Of a DNA stretch of 5,510 bases, positions 1 to 5,510 are shown piece after piece. The notes beneath the pieces were generated by a model. It was given only the letters and a program-made list of their open reading frames with translations, was not told where the DNA came from and made no database searches. The position numbers and the translations under genes were made by a program. The stretch comes from Candidatus Fonsibacter sp. (lineage in GTDB: Bacteria > Pseudomonadota > Alphaproteobacteria > Pelagibacterales > Pelagibacteraceae). Every line of letters begins with the position of its first letter. Position 1 is the stretch's first letter. The DNA lies in assembly GCA_023257975.1 (NCBI GenBank), contig JALRAW010000056.1, positions 1-5,510 on the forward strand, in the 5' to 3' direction.

Positions 1-593
1 ATAACGATATAATTTTAATATTTGATGAAGTGATCACTGGCTTTGGAAGATTAGGAAAACCATTTGCTGCAGATTTTTTTAATATCGAACCTGATTTAAT
101 GACAATAGCAAAAGGATTGACCAGCGGAACCGTACCAATGGCTGCAACTTTTGTTTCTGATAAAATTTATAAAACATTTATGCAAGGAGATCCCAAAATT
201 ATTGATTTTTTTCATGGATATACTTATTCAGCGCATCCATTAGCTTGTGCAGCAGCAATTGCTACTCTTGATGTTTATAAAAAAGAAAATTTATTGGTCA
301 GAGTTTCAGAAATTGCAGAATATTGGGAAGATGCTTTGCATTCGTTAAAAGGTACAAAACATATTATAGATATAAGAAATCTTGGATTAATAGGAGCTGT
401 AGAGTTAGAACCAATCTCGGACAAACCTTCAAGAAGAGCATACAACGTTCTATGTGAAGCTTTTAAAGATCAAAAATTATTTGTGAGAGTAACAGGAGAT
501 ATTATCGCTTTATCTCCTCCTTTGATTATTCAAAAACAAGAAATAGATTTAATCGTAGAAAAATTAAAGAAGACAATTAGTTCTACGCAATAA
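1..593 (+). CDS. Class III (PLP) aminotransferase, omega-amino acid:pyruvate type, C-terminal part (5' end outside window)
   Basis: The reading frame is open from base 3, giving 196 residues of the C-terminal part of a protein that is about 440-450 residues in this family. A GTG at 30-32 is an internal Val inside the motif IFDEVITGFGRLG, so it is not the start. The Asp of DEV (codon 24-26) should bind the PLP pyridine nitrogen. The Lys of IAKGLTSG (111-113) should form the Schiff base with PLP. The Thr of HGYTYSAHP (222-224) should contact the cofactor phosphate. The Arg of RVTGD (486-488) matches the carboxylate-binding Arg of the Pseudomonas omega-amino acid:pyruvate aminotransferase. The motifs HGYTYSAHP, DIRNLGL and ALSPPLI together point to that subfamily (EC 2.6.1.18-like), which moves an amino group from beta-alanine or similar amines to pyruvate in the cytoplasm. 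The exact substrate cannot be read from the sequence; other class III omega-transaminases remain possible. It ends in TAA 10 bases before the HAD gene. Confidence 0.9.
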   Translation, partial: NDIILIFDEVITGFGRLGKPFAADFFNIEPDLMTIAKGLTSGTVPMAATFVSDKIYKTFMQGDPKIIDFFHGYTYSAHPLACAAAIATLDVYKKENLLVRVSEIAEYWEDALHSLKGTKHIIDIRNLGLIGAVELEPISDKPSRRAYNVLCEAFKDQKLFVRVTGDIIALSPPLIIQKQEIDLIVEKLKKTISSTQ

Positions 594-603
594 TTATAAA
601 TTT

Positions 604-1458
604 ATGAATAATCCTGTTTTTTTGAGCGGGCTAAATAAAATTTATTCAAAATTTGATATATTTTTTGTTGATCTCTGGGGCGTAGTTCATAACGGTATTG
701 AATGTTATTCTGAGGCTTTAAAGGTCTTAAAAAACATAAAAAAAAACAAGAAAATTATATTAATTTCAAATGCCCCGAGACCTAGTAATAGTGTTCAAAA
801 ATTTTTAAATAAAATAAAATTTAAAAGAAAATTATATAATTTATTAATTACCTCTGGGGATTCAACTCGTCATTATTTAAAAGTTTTAAGTAAAAATAAA
901 TCTTTTTATCATTTGGGACCAAAGAGGGATAAAAGTTTATTTATGGACTTAGGTCTAAAAAAATCTTCGATAAATAATGCAGATTTTGTTGTTTGTACCG
1001 GTGTAAATAATAACAAAGATAATCTTAGCAAATATATTCCTACTCTTAAAAAAATAAAAAAAAAAAATCTAAAAATGATTTGTGCTAATCCAGATTTAAT
1101 CGTTCATAGAGGTAATCGAACTGAATATTGCGCAGGGTCTATTGCAAAATTATATGAAAAAATGGGTGGTAAAGTTAAGTATTTCGGAAAACCTTATAAA
1201 TATTTTTATAAATATATTTATGATTTAATAAAAAAAAAATATAGAAAAAATATAAATAAAAAAAAAATTCTCGTTATTGGAGATAATTTAAATACTGATA
1301 TTTTAGGATCAAATAATTTTAAAGTTAAAAATTTATTTATAGCAGGCGGCATTCATAAATCGGAATGGAATAAAAAAAAAATAAATTTAGCTAAATTTGT
1401 AATTCAAAAAAATAAAGATTTTAAGATTAATTATTTTCAGAAAGAATTGATTTGGTAA
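604..1458 (+). CDS. HAD-superfamily class IIA hydrolase-like protein (TIGR01459 type)
   Basis: This 284-residue cytoplasmic protein resembles the NagD-like class IIA HAD family, in the alphaproteobacterial subgroup usually encoded next to ribF or ileS. Motif I is FFVDLWGVVHNG, with nucleophile Asp23. The position that normally holds the general acid/base Asp (nucleophile +2) is Trp25, which as I recall is normal for this subgroup. Motif II is LISNAPRP (Ser55). The class IIA cap lies roughly at residues 75-185 and contains CANPDL (160-165) and CAGSIAKLYEKMGG (176-189). Motif III is the Lys of FGKPYKYF (Lys196), and motif IV is VIGDNLNTD (Asp227, Asp232), which should bind Mg2+. Phosphatase activity is therefore plausible but uncertain, and no substrate is known to me. 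The ATG at 604 places motif I close to the N terminus, as expected, and no Shine-Dalgarno sequence precedes it. The protein is extremely rich in Lys and Asn and the gene holds four runs of ten or more A. It abuts ribF with no gap. Confidence 0.88.
   Translation: MNNPVFLSGLNKIYSKFDIFFVDLWGVVHNGIECYSEALKVLKNIKKNKKIILISNAPRPSNSVQKFLNKIKFKRKLYNLLITSGDSTRHYLKVLSKNKSFYHLGPKRDKSLFMDLGLKKSSINNADFVVCTGVNNNKDNLSKYIPTLKKIKKKNLKMICANPDLIVHRGNRTEYCAGSIAKLYEKMGGKVKYFGKPYKYFYKYIYDLIKKKYRKNINKKKILVIGDNLNTDILGSNNFKVKNLFIAGGIHKSEWNKKKINLAKFVIQKNKDFKINYFQKELIW
1056..1067 (+). repeat. 12-base poly(A) tract inside the HAD gene
   Basis: Twelve consecutive A residues encode the end of Ile151, three Lys (152-154) and the start of Asn155. 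Further runs of ten A lie at 1230-1239, 1258-1267 and 1372-1381 in the same gene, and a run of ten T lies at 1859-1868 in ribF. Such tracts are prone to polymerase slippage and to sequencing or assembly indels. The frame stays open across all of them in this sequence. Confidence 0.9.
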
Positions 1459-1461
1459 ATG
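1456..1461 (+). other. HAD/ribF stop-start junction TAAATG
   Basis: The TAA of the HAD gene (1456-1458) is followed directly by the ATG of ribF (1459-1461) with no intervening base. No AGGAGG-like sequence sits 5-10 bases upstream. The arrangement suggests translational coupling, with the terminating ribosome re-initiating on the next start. The coupling is inferred; the adjacency is seen. Confidence 0.75.
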
Positions 1462-2379
1462 AAAATTTATAATAATATTAACGCTGTTGATAAAAAATTC
1501 CTTAATTCCGTTTTAGCAATAGGAAATTTTGATGGAGTACATTTAGGACATCAAGAACTTTTAAGGAAAGCTTATATTTTTTCACGTAAAATAAATAAAA
1601 AATTTGGCATATTTACTTTTGATCCTTTACCTAAAGATTTTTTTAATAAAAATGATAATAAAATTTTAAACATAAATGATAAGATAGAAATCGTAAAAAA
1701 GTTTCGAGCAGATTTTTTTATTAAACAAAATTTTAATCTTAATTTTTCTAAAATAAGTCATATAGATTTTGTTAAAATAATTCTTTTAAAAAAATTAGCC
1801 GTCCATAGTATTTTTATTGGCAAAGATTTTAAATTTGGTTTTAAAAGAAAAGGTAATATTTTTTTTTTAAAAACATTATCGAAAAATAATAATTTTAAAA
1901 TATTTATAATTAATTTTAAAAAATTTAATAATTATAAGATTTCTTCATCAAAAATTAGAAGTTTAATACAAGCTGGAAAAGTTAATTTAGCTCATAAAAT
2001 TATGGGAAGACCATGGTCAATTTCTGGCAGAGTTGTACAGGGAAGAAAATTTGGAAGACGCATAGGTTTTCCAACAGCAAATATTAAAATTTCTAATCAG
2101 ATTAACCCATTGTTCGGTGTTTATTCTGTTAAAATTATTTTTAATAAAAAGACCTATAAAGGAATAGCTAATTTTGGTGTAAGACCAACATTCGGAAGTT
2201 CTAGTCCTATTCTGGAAGTTAACGTTTTTAAAAAAAACCATAATTTTTATAATAAAAATATCAAAGTGTTATTTATTGATTTTATTAGAAAAGAGAAAAA
2301 ATTTAAAAATAGCTCAATGCTGGTTAAACAGATTAAGAAAGATATTAAAGTTGCCAAAATTAGTTTAAACAAAAAATAA
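1459..2379 (+). CDS. ribF: Bifunctional riboflavin kinase / FMN adenylyltransferase (FAD synthetase)
   Basis: RibF phosphorylates riboflavin to FMN (EC 2.7.1.26) and then adenylylates FMN to FAD (EC 2.7.7.2) in the cytoplasm. At 306 residues it has the usual length. The N-terminal adenylyltransferase domain (about 15-180) shows GNFDGVHLGHQ (22-32) with the HxGH nucleotidyltransferase signature at His28-His31, GKDFKFG (121-127) and ISSSKIR (161-167). The C-terminal riboflavin kinase domain (about 183-304) shows GRPWSISGRVVQGRKFGRR (183-201), then GFPTAN (203-208) whose Thr206 and Asn208 should bind Mg-ATP, GIANFGVRPTFG (235-246) and LEVNVF with Glu253, which aligns with the catalytic Glu. Departures from consensus are TFDPLP (53-58) where TFxPHP is usual, and FKKNHNFYNK (257-266) where the family usually has an Asp-rich DxDxDLYGK. 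Both catalytic cores look intact, so the protein is probably functional. Its last base overlaps the ileS start. Composition is very AT-rich, like the HAD gene and unlike ileS. Confidence 0.96.
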   Translation: MKIYNNINAVDKKFLNSVLAIGNFDGVHLGHQELLRKAYIFSRKINKKFGIFTFDPLPKDFFNKNDNKILNINDKIEIVKKFRADFFIKQNFNLNFSKISHIDFVKIILLKKLAVHSIFIGKDFKFGFKRKGNIFFLKTLSKNNNFKIFIINFKKFNNYKISSSKIRSLIQAGKVNLAHKIMGRPWSISGRVVQGRKFGRRIGFPTANIKISNQINPLFGVYSVKIIFNKKTYKGIANFGVRPTFGSSSPILEVNVFKKNHNFYNKNIKVLFIDFIRKEKKFKNSSMLVKQIKKDIKVAKISLNKK

Positions 2380-2381
2380 TG
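2377..2381 (+). other. ribF/ileS overlapping stop-start TAATG
   Basis: The TAA of ribF (2377-2379) shares its last A with the ATG of ileS (2379-2381). The start is fixed by protein homology: the N terminus reaches NLPETSFPMKANLP at residues 7-20, as in other bacterial IleRS proteins. There is no Shine-Dalgarno sequence upstream, so ileS translation probably depends on ribosomes that have just finished ribF. That dependence is inference. Confidence 0.75.
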
Positions 2382-5123
2382 TCAGAGATTAAAATAAATC
2401 TTCCCGAAACTTCTTTTCCTATGAAGGCAAATTTGCCTACAAAAGAACCTGAAATACTTGAATTTTGGGAACAAATTAACCTCTATCAAGAGTTAAGATC
2501 TAAGACCAAGGGTCGAGAAAAATTTATTCTACATGACGGACCCCCTTATGCAAACGGGCACATCCATATTGGGACGGCATTAAATAAAATTTTAAAAGAT
2601 ATCGTAGTAAGATTTAATCAAATGTCAGGTAAGGATGCCCCTTACGTACCAGGATGGGATTGCCATGGATTACCAATAGAATGGAAAGTAGAGGAGGAAT
2701 ATAAAAAAAAAGGAAAAAATAAGGACACCGTTCCAGTTAATGAGTTTAGAAAAGAATGTAGAGAATTTGCAACAAGTTGGATCGAGATTCAAAAGAAAGA
2801 ATTTAATAGATTAGGAGTAAATGGAGATTGGAAGAATTATTATACGACTATGAGCAAGTCTTCAGAAGCTCAAATAACAAGAGAAATTAGTAAATTTATA
2901 ATTAATGGAGGATTATATAGAGGCTTCAAACCAGTTTTATGGTCTGTTGTTGAAGCGACAGCTTTAGCTGATGCAGAGGTTGAATATTATGATCATACTT
3001 CTAATACAATTTATTCAAAGTTTTTAATTAAGTCTGGTCCTGAAAAATTTTTAAATTGTAACGTTGTTATTTGGACAACAACTCCTTGGACTATTCCTTG
3101 TAATAGAGCCTTAGCTTTTAATAATAAAATTAATTATTCTATTGTTAAAATAAATAATAATGAAAAAATTATTATTGCAGAAAAATTAATAGAAAAAGTT
3201 TTAGCAGATTGTGCAATTACAAAACATGAAATTATTGAAAGTTTTTCAGGTTCGGAATTAAAAAATATTATTTGCAATCATCCTTTGAAAGATATTGGTT
3301 ATACTTTTGATGTTCCTATGCTTGATGCTAATTTTGTTAATTTAGAACAGGGAACAGGAATTGTTCATTGTGCACCAAGTCACGGACCTGATGATTATTA
3401 TTTATGTTTGAATAATAATATTCAAGCTTTTGATACAATTGATGACAAAGGACATTATACAAAAAATATCATTAAATTCTCTGGTATACATATTTTTAAA
3501 GCTGATGATTTAATTATAAATGAGCTGACTAATTTAAAGAGATTATTAGGAAAAGGTAAACTCAAACATAGCTATCCACATTCATGGAGATCTAAAGCGC
3601 CACTAGTTCATAGAGCTACACCTCAATGGTTTATATCGATGGAAACAAATGATCTGAGAAAAAAATCGATTGCTGCAATTGGCAATACAAAATTTTATCC
3701 AGCTGTTGGACAAAATAGATTAAGATCAATGATAGAAACAAGACCAGATTGGTGTGTTTCTCGACAAAGAGTTTGGGGGGTACCATTGCCAATATTTATT
3801 TCAAAAAAAACTGGAAAACCTTTGGCAGACGAAAAAGTATTAGAAGGTATAGCAAAAATATTCGAAGAAGAGGGTAGCGATTGTTGGTTTACAAGACAGC
3901 CACAAGATTTTTTAGGTAATCATTATAGCGCTGATGATTACGAGCAGGTTAAAGATATTGTAGAAGTTTGGTTTGATAGTGGCTCTACGCATAGTTATGT
4001 TTTAGATAAAAGACCAGAACTTGCCTGGCCAGCAAACCTTTATTTAGAAGGATCAGATCAACATAGAGGTTGGTTTCACTCCTCTTTACTTGAATCTTGC
4101 GGAACAAAAGGAACTGCTCCATTTCAAAATATTTTGTGTCACGGATTTGTCGTGGATGGCAAAGGACAAAAAATGTCGAAATCATTAGGTAATGTGGTTA
4201 TGCCAGAAGAAGTTATTAAAAATTTTGGAGCTGATATACTTAGATTATGGGTTGTTGCCTCAGATTATTCTGAAGATTTAAAGATTGATAAAGCAATTTT
4301 AAATCAACATGCCGAGTCGTATCGAAAAATTCGAAATACTCTTAGATTTCTTTTAGGAAATTTAAATGACAAATTATTGAACGATGATTTTTCTAAAATA
4401 GAATATTCAAAATTATCATCATTAGAGAAATATATCCTAACGCAAGTATATGACTTTGATTTAAGATTTAGAGATTATATTAAGTCCTATAATTTTCATA
4501 AAATATATGTTGAGCTTTTAAATTTTTGTACTTTGGATCTTTCAGCTTTTTATTTTGATATAAAAAAAGATATTCTCTATTGCGATAGTGAGAATAGTCA
4601 AAGAAGAAATAACTGTTTAGAAGTATTAAATGTTCTTATTAATTTTTTATTAAGATGGTTTTCTCCAATTTTAGCCTTTACATCTGAAGAGGCTTATCAG
4701 GTAATTAAAAATAAAAAATATAAGAGTATTCACCTGCAGGATTTTCCAGTTATGCCTTTGATTTGGAATAATTATGAAATCAAAAATAAGTGGATTGGCA
4801 TTAAGAAAGTAAAACAAGTTGTTAATGCAGCTATAGAAGATATTAGAAATAAGAAGATTATTGGCTCCAGTTTAGAAGCAAATGTTATTGTTTATTTAAA
4901 AGATGAGTATCTAAATATTATAAAACAAGAAGATCTTAGTGAAATTTTTATATGCTCAGAAGCAAAAGCAGAATCTTTTATTAATCAAAATGATTTATTT
5001 TCTTTAAAAGATGTTGAAGGAGTAGCCGTCAAGATAGTGAAAGCTAAGGGACAAAAATGCTCTCGTTGTTGGAAGATTTTAGAAAAACCATGTTTTAGAG
5101 ATATTTGCGGTTTAAAAAATTAA
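2379..5123 (+). CDS. ileS: Isoleucyl-tRNA synthetase (class I)
   Basis: IleRS activates isoleucine with ATP and charges tRNA-Ile, and hydrolyses mischarged Val-tRNA-Ile (EC 6.1.1.5). At 914 residues it is close to the 938 of E. coli. In order: N-terminal NLPETSFPMKANLP (7-20); the ATP-binding region DGPPYANGHIHIGTALNK (53-70), where the HIGH signature reads HIGT (Thr66, codon 2574-2576); PGWDCHGLPIEWKVE (91-105); the CP1 editing domain, roughly 190-410, with WTTTPWTIP (232-240) and GTGIVHCAPSHGPDDY (325-340), whose His330 and Asp339 match the E. coli editing residues His333 and Asp342; WCVSRQRVWGVPLP (458-471); YLEGSDQHRGWFHSSLL (555-571); KMSKS (598-602); then a helical anticodon-binding domain from about 640. 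The C terminus carries a cysteine cluster, Cys894, Cys897, Cys905 and Cys910, corresponding to the zinc-binding end of E. coli-type IleRS but with altered spacing. This is a bacterial-type IleRS. The 5' part of the gene is clearly less AT-rich than ribF. Confidence 0.98.
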   Translation: MSEIKINLPETSFPMKANLPTKEPEILEFWEQINLYQELRSKTKGREKFILHDGPPYANGHIHIGTALNKILKDIVVRFNQMSGKDAPYVPGWDCHGLPIEWKVEEEYKKKGKNKDTVPVNEFRKECREFATSWIEIQKKEFNRLGVNGDWKNYYTTMSKSSEAQITREISKFIINGGLYRGFKPVLWSVVEATALADAEVEYYDHTSNTIYSKFLIKSGPEKFLNCNVVIWTTTPWTIPCNRALAFNNKINYSIVKINNNEKIIIAEKLIEKVLADCAITKHEIIESFSGSELKNIICNHPLKDIGYTFDVPMLDANFVNLEQGTGIVHCAPSHGPDDYYLCLNNNIQAFDTIDDKGHYTKNIIKFSGIHIFKADDLIINELTNLKRLLGKGKLKHSYPHSWRSKAPLVHRATPQWFISMETNDLRKKSIAAIGNTKFYPAVGQNRLRSMIETRPDWCVSRQRVWGVPLPIFISKKTGKPLADEKVLEGIAKIFEEEGSDCWFTRQPQDFLGNHYSADDYEQVKDIVEVWFDSGSTHSYVLDKRPELAWPANLYLEGSDQHRGWFHSSLLESCGTKGTAPFQNILCHGFVVDGKGQKMSKSLGNVVMPEEVIKNFGADILRLWVVASDYSEDLKIDKAILNQHAESYRKIRNTLRFLLGNLNDKLLNDDFSKIEYSKLSSLEKYILTQVYDFDLRFRDYIKSYNFHKIYVELLNFCTLDLSAFYFDIKKDILYCDSENSQRRNNCLEVLNVLINFLLRWFSPILAFTSEEAYQVIKNKKYKSIHLQDFPVMPLIWNNYEIKNKWIGIKKVKQVVNAAIEDIRNKKIIGSSLEANVIVYLKDEYLNIIKQEDLSEIFICSEAKAESFINQNDLFSLKDVEGVAVKIVKAKGQKCSRCWKILEKPCFRDICGLKN

Positions 5124-5127
5124 TATG
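5121..5127 (+). other. ileS/lspA junction with 1-base gap
   Basis: The TAA of ileS (5121-5123) is followed by one T and then the ATG of lspA (5125-5127). No Shine-Dalgarno sequence or terminator-like hairpin lies between the genes, so both are probably read from one transcript and translationally coupled. The start fits LspA proteins, which begin with a short basic N terminus (here MTNKKK) before the first membrane segment. Confidence 0.75.
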
Positions 5128-5510
5128 ACGAATAAAAAAAAGATATATTTATTTATTTTTGTTCTTGCGCTTTTTACAATAGATAGAATTTCAAAAATTT
5201 TAATTTTAAAAAATTTTTTAAATAATTCTTTATCCGAAATTTATTTGAACTCTTTTCTTAATTTTTCTTTAGTATGGAATAGTGGAATTGGTTTTGGAAT
5301 TTTGCAAATTGAACCTAATATTTTTTATTCAATTATTTCAATCATTATAACTGCTATTAATTTAATTTTAATTTATTGGATGTTAACCTCTTCAAATTAC
5401 TTAGAATCCATATTTATTTCTATAATTTTAGGAGGAGCGCTAGGAAATTTATTTGACCGATATTATTATAGTTCCGTTCCAGACTTTATAGATCTTCATT
5501 ATGAGAGTTT
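5125..5510 (+). CDS. lspA: Lipoprotein signal peptidase (signal peptidase II), N-terminal part, cut by window end
   Basis: LspA is an inner-membrane aspartyl protease that removes the signal peptide from prolipoproteins after lipid attachment at the lipobox Cys (EC 3.4.23.36). The 128 complete codons visible cover most of a protein usually about 160 residues long; no stop codon occurs before the window edge. A basic start (MTNKKK) precedes a first membrane segment (about 7-18). Then come DRISK (20-24; family DxxSK), WNSGIGFG (51-58; family NxGxAFG, here with Gly56 in the usual Ala place), two hydrophobic segments (about 66-87 and 94-106) and GGALGNLFDR (103-112). PDFIDLHY follows at 119-126, where Asp120 matches the first catalytic Asp (Asp124 in Pseudomonas). 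The second catalytic Asp, in the NxAD motif, lies beyond the window, so full activity cannot be judged. The gene follows ileS by one base, an arrangement found in many bacteria. Confidence 0.95.
   Translation, partial: MTNKKKIYLFIFVLALFTIDRISKILILKNFLNNSLSEIYLNSFLNFSLVWNSGIGFGILQIEPNIFYSIISIIITAINLILIYWMLTSSNYLESIFISIILGGALGNLFDRYYYSSVPDFIDLHYES

Noticed and set aside
30..32. GTG as the start of the aminotransferase.
   Set aside because: The frame is open upstream to base 3 and encodes the conserved ILIFDE just before it, so GTG is an internal Val of the DEV motif and the gene continues beyond the window.
594..603. TTATAAATTT between the aminotransferase and the HAD gene, resembling a -10 promoter element.
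   Set aside because: Such strings are expected by chance at this A/T content. No -35 element could be assigned, and the 10-base gap leaves little room for a promoter with a leader.
2017..2241. A 74-codon open frame on the - strand opposite ribF.
   Set aside because: It lies wholly within the riboflavin kinase domain on the other strand, resembles no protein I know, and is the expected shadow of a well-supported gene.
3985..4185. A 66-codon open frame on the - strand opposite ileS.
   Set aside because: It sits opposite the conserved GSDQHRGWF to KMSKS region of IleRS and shows no protein-like features of its own.
5049..5123. A frameshift truncating the C terminus of IleRS.
   Set aside because: The other two frames at the end of the gene stop within a few codons and restore no canonical second CxxC pair, and lspA starts one base after the stop, so the short end looks genuine.
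5192..5222. A/T-only inverted-repeat-like stretch with a T run, resembling a terminator.
   Set aside because: It lies inside the lspA coding frame, has no G/C stem, and such A/T symmetry is common by chance here.

Overview
The window is a gene-dense, very AT-rich stretch with every gene on the + strand and almost no intergenic DNA. It reads as a fragment of an alphaproteobacterial chromosome with a small, streamlined genome. SAR11/Pelagibacterales or a similar AT-rich marine lineage is my best guess. This rests on the gene order (class IIA HAD protein, ribF, ileS, lspA), which is typical of Alphaproteobacteria, on the strong A/T bias with Lys/Asn/Ile-rich proteins, and on gene junctions of 10 bases or less. 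The taxonomic call is inference, not a database result.

Layout: 1-593 is the C-terminal part of a class III (PLP) aminotransferase of the omega-amino acid:pyruvate type. 604-1458 is a HAD-superfamily class IIA hydrolase-like protein (TIGR01459 type). 1459-2379 is ribF (bifunctional riboflavin kinase/FAD synthetase). 2379-5123 is ileS (isoleucyl-tRNA synthetase). 5125-5510 is the N-terminal part of lspA (lipoprotein signal peptidase), cut by the window end. The junctions are +10, 0, -1 and +1 bases. All four complete stops are TAA, and none of the four visible starts has a clear Shine-Dalgarno sequence. No terminator or convincing promoter is visible, so the genes are probably co-transcribed. 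There is no gene-free stretch anywhere near 300 bases.

Functionally, ribF makes FMN and FAD, ileS charges tRNA-Ile, and lspA matures lipoproteins at the inner membrane. The HAD protein has no assigned substrate. The aminotransferase is probably a metabolic gene that happens to lie upstream, moving amino groups from omega-amino acids such as beta-alanine to pyruvate.

I found no mobile element, RNA gene, CRISPR array or evidently new system. The points worth a second look are residue-level: an IleRS whose HIGH signature reads HIGT, a compressed C-terminal cysteine cluster in the same protein, a HAD protein without the usual second motif-I Asp, an altered RibF motif, long homopolymer tracts in the HAD and ribF genes, and a marked composition contrast between these two genes and their neighbours.
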